A stretch of DNA of 64,000 nt from Streptomyces sp. SCSIO 30461 (GCF_037023745.1 NZ_CP146101.1:620001-684000), one strand, 5' to 3'. Positions 36,145 to 46,464 are shown, counted from the first letter of the stretch. The notes: a model not told the origin generated them from the sequence alone. Translations and numbers: made by a program.

Positions 36145-36393
36145 TCAGGAGTCCCGGTGACGGCTGCCCCGGGTCGCGACCTTCGCGATCACCCCGGCCG
36201 CCGTGATCGTCACGGCGACCCCGCCGAGCAGCCACAACCGCTCGTTCCTGGTGCTGGTCGGGCTGGTCGCGGTGAGCCCGCCTGTGTCCGCCGAGGCCGG
36301 GCCCGGGGACAGCAGCACGGCCGCCATGGCGCAGAGCGAGCAGAGAGAAAGGGTGATCAAGGACATACGCGGAGGTTTCAGTGAAATGGTCAT
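36145..36393 (-). CDS. Small exported or membrane protein
   Basis: 82 residues (start possibly ATG 36366, 73 residues). Signal peptide-like LITLSLCSLCAMAAVLLSPGPASA with cleavage near ASA-D, a short polar segment, then a second hydrophobic stretch LWLLGGVAVTITAAGVIA and a basic end (RGSRHRDS). Resembles the small secreted, tail-anchored proteins common in Streptomyces. Function unknown. Confidence 0.6.
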   Translation of the reverse strand: MTISLKPPRMSLITLSLCSLCAMAAVLLSPGPASADTGGLTATSPTSTRNERLWLLGGVAVTITAAGVIAKVATRGSRHRDS

Positions 36394-36440
36394 ACCTCGG
36401 AAAGGTAGACAATCTCATCGATCAAGCCGCGCAACGCCGC

Positions 36441-36488
36441 GCCGGTACCCGGCATCCCGGCGGTGCCGGTACCCGGCATCCCGGCGGT
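36441..36488. repeat. Two perfect 24-bp tandem repeats
   Basis: 36441-36464 and 36465-36488 are identical (start GCCGGTACCCGGCATCCCG). The 210-base gap between the small membrane protein gene and gpgS holds only this and further GTGTGGAT-like low-complexity; no gene is visible. Confidence 0.9.
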
Positions 36489-36603
36489 GTGTGGATCTCT
36501 GTCCGGACGTGTGGATGTGCGGACCTGCGGACCCGCGTGGGTGCGTGGCTGTACGTCGCCGTACCTGGCCGTGTGCGTCGTCGTATGAGGTCGCTGTCCG
36601 CGT

Positions 36604-37557
36604 TCACGCCGCCCGGTGTGCCGCGTACTCCGTGATCTCCGTCATCGGAGGCCGCTCCTCCGTGTCCACCTCATGCGTCCGCGGTACGAAACCGTTCTCC
36701 CCCCGCTCGAACTGCGTCAGCGCCGGCCGCACCAGATGTCCGCGTGACAGACGCAGTTGGGCCGTGCGGTAGATCGCCGCCGCCATCCGTCCCAGCGCCT
36801 GCCCGTCCTGGTGCCGGTGCAGTCGCACGCCCACGTCCACCTGGGCCAGTGCGTCGAGGCCGGTCGTGTGCAGCGCGTCCACCAGCAGCCCGAGCTCGAC
36901 CCCGTAGCCGACCGGGAACGGCAGCCGCTCCAACAGCGAGCGCCGCGCCGCGTACTCCCCGCCCAGCGGCTGGACGAAGCCGGCGAGCTGTGGCCAGTGC
37001 AGATTGAGGAGCGGCCTGGCCACCAGCTCGGTCACCCGCCCGCCCTGGCCCGGGGTGTCACCGAGCGGCCGGTCGTACATCGCCTTCACGAACGCCACAT
37101 CCGGCTCGGTCAGCAGTGGGCCGACGATCCCGGACACGAAGTCCGCCGAGAACTCCCTCAGGTCCGCGTCCACGAAGCACACGATCTCTCCGCTGGTCAC
37201 CAGGAGGGAGCGCCACAGCACCTCGCCCTTGCCTGGCAGTGCCGGCAGCCGCGGAAGTATCGCGTCCCGGTGCTCGACCCGGGCCCCGGCCTTCGCCGCC
37301 ACCTCCGCCGTGCGGTCCGTCGAGCCGGAGTCCACCACCACCAGCTCGTCCACCAGCGGCACCTCGTCCGTCATCAGCTCGCGCCGGATGACGCCGACGA
37401 TCTCACCGACCGTCGCCTCCTCGTTCAGGGCTGGGAGCACCACGCTGACCGTGCCACCGCCGCGGGCCGCGCGCTTCGCGCCGACGAGCCGGTCGAGCGG
37501 GCGGTCTGCCACGGACCAGGACCGCCGGGCCAGCCAGCGCTCCACCTCTTCCAGCAC
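36604..37557 (-). CDS. gpgS: Glucosyl-3-phosphoglycerate synthase
   Basis: 317 residues from GTG 37557 (GGAG seven bases before; longer upstream readings lack a site). GT-A glycosyltransferase (GT81) with VSVVLPALNEEATVGEIV (about 35-52), VVDSGSTDRTAEVA, the metal-binding D-x-D-like FVDADLREFSADFV (about 130-143), and YGVELGLLVDAL. Transfers glucose from NDP-glucose to 3-phosphoglycerate, the first step to glucosylglycerate and methylglucose lipopolysaccharides, which act as compatible solutes or polymers. Next to the trehalose genes, consistent with a stress-solute theme. Confidence 0.9.
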   Translation of the reverse strand: MLEEVERWLARRSWSVADRPLDRLVGAKRAARGGGTVSVVLPALNEEATVGEIVGVIRRELMTDEVPLVDELVVVDSGSTDRTAEVAAKAGARVEHRDAILPRLPALPGKGEVLWRSLLVTSGEIVCFVDADLREFSADFVSGIVGPLLTEPDVAFVKAMYDRPLGDTPGQGGRVTELVARPLLNLHWPQLAGFVQPLGGEYAARRSLLERLPFPVGYGVELGLLVDALHTTGLDALAQVDVGVRLHRHQDGQALGRMAAAIYRTAQLRLSRGHLVRPALTQFERGENGFVPRTHEVDTEERPPMTEITEYAAHRAA

Positions 37558-37772
37558 GTGATCTCCATCTCTCTGTCTCGCGGATCGGACGATCCGTCTC
37601 AGCGCCCCGGGGGGTCGGTTACAGTCTTGAACAACGCGGACGACCATCGCATGCCGATCGCCGCCGAGTGCATCGCGCACACCGCACCGCATAGGGCGGG
37701 AGTGCGGGATCGCACCCACCGCGGTCGCGTGCGGCACGCGTCGCTGTCGCATCCGCCGACAATCACATACCG

Positions 37773-37927
37773 CTCATCCAGAGGGGCAGAGGGAAACGGC
37801 CCGTTGAAGCCCCGGCAACCCTCCAGCCGGTCTCGTAGCTCGGTGCCAGCACCGCGGCGCGCGAGGCTCCCGGCTAGGGAAGGTGCCAAATCCGTCTCAT
37901 GGCGAGATGCGCCATGAGGAAGATGAG
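37773..37927 (+). ncRNA. SAM-I riboswitch (S-box leader)
   Basis: The leader begins CTCATC (P1, 37773-37778) and ends GATGAG (37922-37927), closing the P1 helix. Between them are the conserved core blocks: AGAGGGGCAGAGGG, GGCCCGTTGAAGCC, CCGGCAACC, GGTGCCAAATCC, and a final hairpin TCATGGCG-AGAT-(complement). These match the S-box consensus, so the RNA should bind S-adenosylmethionine. The ribosome site AGGAG-AAAGGG begins at the 3' end of P1, 15-19 bases before the ATG of the next gene, so SAM binding can plausibly block translation directly. I see no separate terminator hairpin with a U tract. Confidence 0.93.
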
Positions 37928-37946
37928 GAGAAAGGGCCTCGCCTCC

Positions 37947-39254
37947 ATGGCTGTACAGACAGACGCCACCCCCGAAACCCCCGGCGCTTCCGAGACTTCC
38001 CGCACCGTCGACCTGGGCTCCGCCTCCGGGCTCTCCTGTCGCGAGTGCGGCGCGATCGTCCCGCTCGGCCCCGTCTTCGCCTGCGAGCTCTGCTTCGGTC
38101 CGCTCGAAGTGGCGTACGACCTGCCCACCGGCGACCCCGAGAGCCTGCGCAAGCGGATCGAGAACGGCCCGGCCAGTATCTGGCGCTACGCCCCGCTGCT
38201 GCCCGTCCCCGCCGACGTGGCCGACAAGCCCAATCTGAACCCGGGCTGGACGAAGCTCGTCAAGGCCGACAACCTGGCCCGTGAGCTGGGCGTCACCGGA
38301 GGTCTGTATGTGAAGGACGACTCCGGAAACCCGACCCACTCCTTCAAGGACCGTGTCGTCGCGCAGGCCATCGAGGCGGCGCGGGCCTTCGGCTTCACCA
38401 CCCTCTCCTGCTCCTCCACCGGAAATCTCGCGGGCGCCGTCGGCGCCGCGGCGGCCCGCGCCGGATTTCGATCCTGTGTGTTCATCCCGCACGACCTGGA
38501 GCAGGGCAAGGTCGTCATGGCCGCCGTCTACGGCGGCGAGCTCGTCGGCATCGAGGGCAACTACGACGACGTCAACCGCTTCTGCTCCGAGCTCATCGGC
38601 GACCCGGCAGGCGAGGGCTGGGGCTTCGTCAACGTCAATCTGCGCCCGTACTACGCCGAGGGCTCCAAGACCCTGGCCTACGAGATCTGCGAGCAGCTCG
38701 GCTGGCGGCTGCCCGACCAGATCGTCATCCCCATCGCGTCCGGCTCCCAGCTCACCAAGATCGACAAGGGCCTGCAGGAGCTGATCAAGCTGGGGCTGGT
38801 CGAGGACAAGCCGTACAAGATCTTCGGCGCCCAGGCCGAGGGCTGCTCTCCGGTGTCCGCAGCCTTCAAGGCCGGCAACGACGTCGTACGCCCGCAGAAG
38901 CCGGACACCATCGCCAAGTCGCTGGCGATCGGCAACCCGGCCGACGGTCCCTACGTCCTGGACATCTGCCGCCGCACGGGCGGAGCCGTCGAGGACGTCA
39001 CGGACGAGCAGATCGTGGCGGCGGTCAAGCTGCTGGCCCGCACCGAGGGCATCTTCACCGAGACCGCGGGCGGTACCACCCTCGGTGTGGCGAAGAAGCT
39101 GATCGAGGCCGGTGCCATCGACCCCTCGCTCACCACGGTCGTCGTCAACACGGGTGATGGCCTCAAGACTCTCGACGCGGTGGTCCCGACCACGGGTATG
39201 TCCGCTGTCATCCGCCCCAACCTGGACTCCTTCCGAGAGGCTGGCCTCGTATGA
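37947..39254 (+). CDS. thrC: Threonine-synthase-like PLP enzyme under SAM riboswitch
   Basis: 435 residues from ATG 37947 (the ATG at 37899 lies inside the riboswitch aptamer). N-terminal zinc ribbon, two CxxC pairs (Cys31/34, Cys46/49), then a fold-type II PLP domain with the Schiff-base lysine in NPTHSFKDR (Lys134), CSSTGNLAGAVGAAAARAG, and the PLP-phosphate loop region. Family enzymes convert O-phosphohomoserine to threonine. Here the SAM riboswitch and the coupled sulfur-carrier gene suggest that a beta/gamma-replacement with protein-bound sulfide, making homocysteine, is the real or an additional reaction. Sequence alone cannot decide between the two. Confidence 0.93.
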   Translation: MAVQTDATPETPGASETSRTVDLGSASGLSCRECGAIVPLGPVFACELCFGPLEVAYDLPTGDPESLRKRIENGPASIWRYAPLLPVPADVADKPNLNPGWTKLVKADNLARELGVTGGLYVKDDSGNPTHSFKDRVVAQAIEAARAFGFTTLSCSSTGNLAGAVGAAAARAGFRSCVFIPHDLEQGKVVMAAVYGGELVGIEGNYDDVNRFCSELIGDPAGEGWGFVNVNLRPYYAEGSKTLAYEICEQLGWRLPDQIVIPIASGSQLTKIDKGLQELIKLGLVEDKPYKIFGAQAEGCSPVSAAFKAGNDVVRPQKPDTIAKSLAIGNPADGPYVLDICRRTGGAVEDVTDEQIVAAVKLLARTEGIFTETAGGTTLGVAKKLIEAGAIDPSLTTVVVNTGDGLKTLDAVVPTTGMSAVIRPNLDSFREAGLV

Positions 39255-39529
39255 GCGTCAATGTCCGAATCCCCACCATCCTGCGCACCTACACCGGCGG
39301 CCGGGCCGAGGTCACGGCGGAGGGCACCACCCTCGCCGAGGTGATCGCCGACCTGGAGAAGAACCACGTCGGCATCGCCGCCCGCGTGCTGGACGACCAG
39401 GGCAAGCTGCGCCGCTTCGTGAACGTCTATGTGAACGACGACGACGTCCGCTTCGAGCAGGGTCTCGAGACGGCGACGCCCGACGGTGCCGGAGTGTCGA
39501 TCATCCCCGCCGTCGCCGGCGGTTGCTGA
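39251..39529 (+). CDS. ThiS/MoaD-like sulfur carrier protein
   Basis: 92 residues, ubiquitin-like beta-grasp (VNVRIPTILRTYTGGRAEVTAEGTTLAEVIADL ... VNVYVNDDDVRFEQGLETATPDGAGVSIIPAVAGGC). The sequence ends in the di-glycine needed for thiocarboxylate formation but followed by one extra Cys (GGC). Its start overlaps the upstream stop (ATGA), so it is translationally coupled to the threonine-synthase-like gene and also falls under the SAM riboswitch. Role inferred: delivering sulfide as a C-terminal thiocarboxylate to that enzyme, comparable to CysO with CysM in mycobacteria. The extra C-terminal Cys may need removal or may carry persulfide. Confidence 0.92.
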   Translation: MSVNVRIPTILRTYTGGRAEVTAEGTTLAEVIADLEKNHVGIAARVLDDQGKLRRFVNVYVNDDDVRFEQGLETATPDGAGVSIIPAVAGGC

Positions 39530-40124
39530 GCCGCTCGGACGCCTCAAGTCCGGGCTTGGGACCACGGGCTTCGGGACGCTTCCGGACGCCTTCGAGCGCT
39601 CCTGGAACGGCCCGTTCCGCGCCCTCGGGTGTCGCGCCCCCGCCGCTTCCGGGCGGCCCTTGCTGACCCTGGATACAGCACGTTCCGTCACCCGGTATGC
39701 CCCTTCCGCAAGCTCTGCGGAGGGGGCGATTCCGTTGAGCGCCGCACGGTAGAGTTGGGCTCGTCTCCCCTCGCTGGTTGTGCCGTGGGCATATGAGAAT
39801 CCTTCTGCCTGCGATAGAAAACAGCCAAAGTGTTCGAGCTAGTTGCGCATTTTGTGTGCTTTGCCCGGCCCGACTTGCCCGGGAACGCTCGGAGTTGAGC
39901 ATGGTTGCCCGATCGGCCATGCTCAGATTTCTCGTCCGTTTGACCTGTTGCAGAGGGCAGTTGGACAGATACATTCAGCCGCGGTCGACGCGTTCCGGCG
40001 CACGTTCATGAGGGTTTCCGGCTGCTTCCGGCATGGGAACTCACGGGAACTCTTCGTGGGCGAGGTCTGACCCGGGTCCGCGAAGTGTGGACCTGTGCAA
40101 GGGCCAGTAATAGGGGAGTTAGGC
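39530..40124 (+). other. Long gene-free leader of the cold-shock gene
   Basis: 595 bases with no convincing coding region. 39560-39640 has imperfect CGGGCTTSGGACS-type repeats. From about 39745 it becomes less GC-rich and likely contains the promoter and a long 5' leader, including the hairpin TGAGCATGG / CCATGCTCA (39896-39904 and about 39919-39927). Long structured leaders are usual for CspA-type genes. GGGGAGTTAGGC precedes ATG 40125. Confidence 0.5.
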
Positions 40125-40328
40125 ATGGCTCAGGGCACCGTCAAGTGGTTCAACGCGGAGAAGGGGTACGGCTTCATCGCGGTCGACGGTGGTGCGGATG
40201 TTTTCGTCCACTACAGCGCGATCCAGATGGACGGGTACCGCACCCTGGAGGAGGGCCAGCGGGTCGAGTTCGAGATCTCGCAGGGTCAGAAGGGGCCGCA
40301 GGCGGACATGGTCCGGCTGGCCGGCTGA
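40125..40328 (+). CDS. Cold-shock domain protein
   Basis: 67 residues, single cold-shock domain with RNP1 (KGYGFIAV) and RNP2 (VFVHYSAI). [17 protein letters not shown] is the standard start. Acts as an RNA chaperone binding single-stranded nucleic acid. Streptomyces has several paralogues; this one is upstream of groEL2, as in S. coelicolor from memory. Confidence 0.95.
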   Translation: MAQGTVKWFNAEKGYGFIAVDGGADVFVHYSAIQMDGYRTLEEGQRVEFEISQGQKGPQADMVRLAG

Positions 40329-42368
<2,040 letters not shown>

Positions 42369-42415
42369 TCAACCTGAACGCTCTTCGAGCGATGGTTGGT
42401 CAACCGTCCTGAAAC

Positions 42416-42452
42416 CGAGGGCGGCACCCCACTCCCCGGGGTGCCGCCCTCG
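42416..42452 (+). terminator. groEL2 terminator
   Basis: Perfect 15-bp stem CGAGGGCGGCACCCC (42416-42430) and complement (42438-42452), 7-base loop, 48 bases after the groEL2 stop. Confidence 0.88.
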
Positions 42453-42494
42453 GGCGTTTCCACGATCCGTCCGCTGACCCGACGGTGCGTCCAC

Positions 42495-44519
42495 TCACCC
42501 GGCGGCGAGCTGCGACGATGACGGCAATGCGGCCTCCAGCGGCAGCGTGAACCAGGTCGTCTTGCCGTCGTCGTTCGGCCGCACCCCCCAGCTCCCGGCG
42601 AGCGTGTCGACCAGGATCAGCCCCCGGCCGGATTCGTCGTCCGCGTCGGCGATGCGCGGCTGCGGCAGATGGTGGCTGCTGTCGCTCACTTCCACCGTCA
42701 GCTCCGTGGTGTTGCGGCGCACGCTCAGCCGCACCGGGCCCTGCCCGTGCCGGATGGCGTTGGTGACGACTTCGGACACCAGCAGCTGCGCGTTGTCCAC
42801 GAGGCCGTGAAGGCCCCAGGCACGCAGCGATGCGGTGAGGAACGCACGCGCCTTCGACACCGAGGTGGCGGTGGCGGCGAGTTTGGTCGATGCCGTGGCC
42901 AGGGGAGCGGCGGGGAGCTGGGCGATGAGCAGGGTCACATCGTCGTGGTGGTGCTCGGTGGCGGGCAGCACGGAGGCGAGCACGTCGTCCACGGCGTCCT
43001 CAAGTCCGGTCGTGGACGCGAATGCCTTGTCCAGCGCGTGGACCAGCGCGTCGAGCTGGTCCTCGATATCGCCTTCGGGCGTCTCTATCAACCCGTCCGT
43101 GAACAGGACGAGGCTGGAGCCGGGCGCCACTGCCAGGGTGGTCTGCTGGTGGAGGTGGTCCCCGACCCCCAGCGGCACGCTCACCGGCGCGTCGAGCGCG
43201 TGTACCGGCAGGCCAGGCTCGGCGACCAGGGCCGGCAGATGGCCGGCGGAGCACACGGTCACCTCGCCCGCGTCCGGTGCCAGCACCAGATAGCAGCAGG
43301 TGACCAGTTGGTCGGGGCCGTCCAGCTCGGCGACGATGGCGTCCAGTGACTGCATCAGCTGCCGTGGCTGCATTCCGGTCTTCGCGAGTGCGTGCGCCGC
43401 CGAGCGCAACTGCCCCATGATGGCTGCGGCTTCGAGGCCCCGCCCCATCACGTCGCCGATGAGGATGCCGACCCGTCCGGCCCCCAGCGGCACGAGGTCG
43501 AACCAGTCGCCCCCCACACCCGCGCCCTGTGTCGCCGGCAGATAGCGGCTGGCCGTGGTGAGCCCGGGGACGGCGGGCGGTGTGCCCATCAGACTGCGCT
43601 GGAGGGTCAGCGCGACATGCCGCTGCTGCTCATACAGCGCGGTGAGCTGGTTCTCGGCCGTCTTGCGTTCGCTGACGTCTCGTACGGCGGCGGAGACGAG
43701 GAGTCCGTCGGTGGTTTCGAGTGGGCTGAGGCTGATCTCGACGGGGAACTCGGTGCCGTTCTTGCGCAGGCCGTGGAGTTCGAGACCGGCGCCCATGGGG
43801 CGTACCTGTCTGTTGTCGGTGTAGCCGTTGCGGTGGGTGGCGTGGTTGTCGCGGAAGCGGTGGGGTACGAGGATCTCGACGGGTCGTCCCAGCAGTTCTT
43901 CACGCTGGTAGCCGAAGAGGGCCTCGGTCTGGGCGTTGACGAGGCGGATGGTCCCGCCGTCGTCCACGATCACCATCGCGTCCGGCGCCGACTCAAGTAG
44001 CGAACGGAACCTTTCCTCCGCCGCCTTGCGTTCGCTGACGTCTCGTACGGCGGCGGAGACGAGGAGTCCGTCGGTGGTTTCGAGTGGGCTGAGGCTGATC
44101 TCGACGGGGAACTCGGTGCCGTTCTTGCGCAGGCCGTGGAGTTCGAGACCGGCGCCCATGGGGCGTACCTGTCTGTTGTCGGTGTAGCCGTTGCGGTGGG
44201 TGGCGTGGTTGTCGCGGAAGCGGTGGGGTACGAGGATCTCGACGGGTCGTCCCAGCAGTTCTTCACGCTGGTAGCCGAAGAGGGCCTCGGTCTGGGCGTT
44301 GACGAGGCGGATGGTCCCGCCGTCGTCCACGATCACCATCGCGTCCGGCGCCGCTTCCAGCAGCCCCCGGAACCGCTCCTCCGCCGACCCGGGCGGGGCT
44401 TCGCTCTGCGGGACCGAGGCCCCCGTCCGCTCCCGGTTCCCGCACTGGCATACCGGAGTCTCCAGGGCCGACTTTGCTAGGTCGGACTCCAATGAGACTG
44501 ACGCGGTGAAGCCTTCCAT
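42495..44519 (-). CDS. PAS-PAS-SpoIIE phosphatase-HATPase regulator
   Basis: 674 residues. Two PAS domains (about 45-165 and 166-290) of nearly identical sequence, then a SpoIIE/PP2C-type serine phosphatase (about 310-525; GVGGDWFDLVPLGAGRVGILIGDVMGRGLEAA and GSSLVLFTDGLIETPEGDIE carry metal-binding Asp residues), and a C-terminal HATPase_c domain of the anti-sigma type (about 545-660; LLVSEVVTNAIRHGQ, GRGLILVDTLAGSWG). Combining phosphatase and anti-sigma kinase folds, it should act in partner-switching control of an alternative sigma factor, with the PAS pair sensing a ligand, redox or light. The kinase and phosphatase activity is inferred from motifs. Confidence 0.93.
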   Translation of the reverse strand: MEGFTASVSLESDLAKSALETPVCQCGNRERTGASVPQSEAPPGSAEERFRGLLEAAPDAMVIVDDGGTIRLVNAQTEALFGYQREELLGRPVEILVPHRFRDNHATHRNGYTDNRQVRPMGAGLELHGLRKNGTEFPVEISLSPLETTDGLLVSAAVRDVSERKAAEERFRSLLESAPDAMVIVDDGGTIRLVNAQTEALFGYQREELLGRPVEILVPHRFRDNHATHRNGYTDNRQVRPMGAGLELHGLRKNGTEFPVEISLSPLETTDGLLVSAAVRDVSERKTAENQLTALYEQQRHVALTLQRSLMGTPPAVPGLTTASRYLPATQGAGVGGDWFDLVPLGAGRVGILIGDVMGRGLEAAAIMGQLRSAAHALAKTGMQPRQLMQSLDAIVAELDGPDQLVTCCYLVLAPDAGEVTVCSAGHLPALVAEPGLPVHALDAPVSVPLGVGDHLHQQTTLAVAPGSSLVLFTDGLIETPEGDIEDQLDALVHALDKAFASTTGLEDAVDDVLASVLPATEHHHDDVTLLIAQLPAAPLATASTKLAATATSVSKARAFLTASLRAWGLHGLVDNAQLLVSEVVTNAIRHGQGPVRLSVRRNTTELTVEVSDSSHHLPQPRIADADDESGRGLILVDTLAGSWGVRPNDDGKTTWFTLPLEAALPSSSQLAAG
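43662..43990. repeat. 329-bp direct repeat, copy 1 (PAS 2)
   Basis: Identical, as far as I can follow base by base, to 44025-44353, offset 363 bases (121 codons, in frame). Encodes the second PAS domain of the SpoIIE protein. Confidence 0.9.
44025..44353. repeat. 329-bp direct repeat, copy 2 (PAS 1)
   Basis: Copy of 43662-43990 encoding the first PAS domain. Flanks diverge immediately outside, while the repeat itself has no visible third-position changes. Confidence 0.9.
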
Positions 44520-44949
44520 ACTTGCCTCCAGGACGGATACTGCCGACTACGGTGCCCACGACTGCCGTATCCGGACCATCCCAGCGCAGTTCGTTCCGGT
44601 GTGCCGCAGGGAGTCCGATTCTGATCGGCACTGATTCGGTTCGTGCAGCAGCATGCGTTGGCCTGAACTTCTGGTGCACGTCGGTGGCTTGATCTCGCTG
44701 TTCCGCTCGGTCCGTCCTCCGCCGGTGCGGTGCCGCGGAGCCGGGTGCCCGCCCCCGATGTCCGCCGGACTCTTCCCTCGGTGAGCCCGAACGGGACCGC
44801 TGGCAGCGGCTAAGGACTTCGACGTCACCGAGCGCGCCCCGCCGTGTCCTCGGGACGTCCGCGCCCCCGGAGCCCGTAGCCCCGCGAGCCGGATCCCGGC
44901 AGCGAAACCCGATGGCCTTCGGGCCTGCCGCCCTGCCAGAATCCGGCAT
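44520..44949. other. Gene-free divergent region
   Basis: 430 bases between the SpoIIE protein and the S66 peptidase gene. I see no gene, repeat or known operator; promoters for both genes must lie here. Confidence 0.4.
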
Positions 44950-45978
44950 ATGTCCATTCGCTATCCGCGCCCCCTGCGCCCCGGCGACCGCATCGGTGTC
45001 ACCTCCCCGTCGAGCGGAGTCCCGAAGGAGCTGAACGAACGCCTGAACGTCGCCGTCCGATACGTTCAGGCCCGGGGATACGAGGTCGTCACAGGCAGGT
45101 GCATGGACGGCTCCGGGCACGCCAGCGCCTCGGCCGCGGATCGCGCCGACGAGCTGATGTCGATGCTGACCGACCCCACCATCAGGGCCGTCGTGCCGCC
45201 GTGGGGCGGTGAGACCGCGATCGACCTGGTACCGCTGCTGGACTGGGACCGGTTGCGGGCGGCGGAGCCCACCTGGGTCGTCGGCTACTCCGACATGTCG
45301 ACCGTGCTCACACCGCTGACGCTGCTCACCGGCGTGGCGACCGTACACGGCAACAACCTCATGGACACGCCCTACCGGGTGCCCGAAGGGCTGCGATCGT
45401 GGCTCGATATCGTCGCGGCTCCAGCGGGCCACCGTTTCACCCAGACCCCGCCCGGTCGCCACCGGACCGTCGGCTTCGACGACTACGCGATGTTTCCCGA
45501 GGCGCGCGACTACACGCTCGACGCCGTCGGCACGTGGACCCGGCTCGACGGGGACGGGGAGGTGCGAGCCGAGGGAAGGCTGATCGGCGGCTGCATCGAG
45601 ATCCTGTGCAACCTCGCGGGGACGTCCTACCTCGACACGTCGGCCTTCGCCGACAGCACGTCACCGGACGGACTCCTCGTCTATGTGGAGGCGTTCGGCC
45701 ACGATGCCTTCAGCATCTGCCGCAACCTCCACGGAATGAGGCTCGCCGGCTTCTTCGACCGGGCGAACGCGGTTCTCGTCGGCCGGACCCAGGCGCCGGA
45801 CAGCCCTTCCCTCAGCCAGCACGAGGCCGTCATCGACGCACTCGGAGCCCTCGATGTGCCGATCATCGCGAATGTCGAGTGCGGCCATGTGCCGCCCTAC
45901 ATGCCCATCGTCAACGGAGCGCTCGGCCGTGTCGTCCACTCGCCGAGCCGGAGCGAACTGACGCAGGTCCTGGACTGA
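44950..45978 (+). CDS. S66 family LD-carboxypeptidase / MccF-like peptidase
   Basis: 342 residues. MSIRYPRPLRPGDRIGVTSPSSG is the family start; nucleophile Ser lies in WVVGYSDMSTVL (about 113) and the Glu/His of the triad lie in NVECGHVPPYMPI (about 307). S66 enzymes either cleave L,D-peptide bonds in recycled muropeptides or, in the MccF branch, hydrolyse acyl-sulfamoyl adenylate antibiotics. Its length and the VPPWGGE/YMPI motifs look closer to the MccF-like branch, but this is a weak call. Single gene. Confidence 0.88.
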   Translation: MSIRYPRPLRPGDRIGVTSPSSGVPKELNERLNVAVRYVQARGYEVVTGRCMDGSGHASASAADRADELMSMLTDPTIRAVVPPWGGETAIDLVPLLDWDRLRAAEPTWVVGYSDMSTVLTPLTLLTGVATVHGNNLMDTPYRVPEGLRSWLDIVAAPAGHRFTQTPPGRHRTVGFDDYAMFPEARDYTLDAVGTWTRLDGDGEVRAEGRLIGGCIEILCNLAGTSYLDTSAFADSTSPDGLLVYVEAFGHDAFSICRNLHGMRLAGFFDRANAVLVGRTQAPDSPSLSQHEAVIDALGALDVPIIANVECGHVPPYMPIVNGALGRVVHSPSRSELTQVLD

Positions 45979-46464
45979 GGCTTCCGCATCCGCCTTCCTC
46001 CTTGCGGTTCGGGTCACCGATGATCCAGCGGTTCCCGACCAGTTCCAGCGGCCCCAGGTGCTGGCACGATCCCCCGTAGGCCGTATGGTCGAGTGGCCCG
46101 AAGCCTACGTGGTGGCCGGATGCCGGCGGGAAACCGTCCGCTTGCCGTATCCCGGTTCGGCCATCGGGTGCTCGGGCCCGTGCGCGGGCAGGGACGTCGA
46201 ACCGAACTGGCTGTCAGTCATCGGATCGCTCCTTGCGATCTCGGCGGTCAAGCCCCGGCTGGTGCTCGCGCACCATCGGGGCCTGTTCGGATGCGGCACA
46301 GCCAGCCCCTGATGGCCATACGTTGCAAGTGCATCGCGCAAAGTCAACTCCCGGGATGGGCGTACGGGCTGAAGCTATTCGATCATTGCGTCAAAGCAGG
46401 GCCCGAGTGCCGAAGCTCAAGTTTCAGGGCGTACGCGAAAGCACTCGGACGATGCACGAAAGAA
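45979..46464. other. Gene-poor stretch with possible gene remnant
   Basis: About 490 bases. The only candidate is the short minus-strand reading frame at 46105-46220 (listed separately). Base composition is slightly lower in GC than neighbouring genes, as in decayed DNA. Confidence 0.4.
46105..46220 (-). CDS. Possible 37-residue peptide or gene remnant
   Basis: ATG 46220 is preceded by AAGGAG at seven bases, an excellent ribosome site, and begins MTDSQFGSTSLPAHGPEHPM. The frame stops after about 37 residues. No family recognised; a truncated leftover of a larger gene is as likely as a real small protein. Confidence 0.3.

Noticed and set aside
37899..37946. Upstream ATG extension of the threonine-synthase-like gene
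   Set aside because: It lies inside the SAM aptamer; ATG 37947 follows the ribosome site and matches the protein family start.
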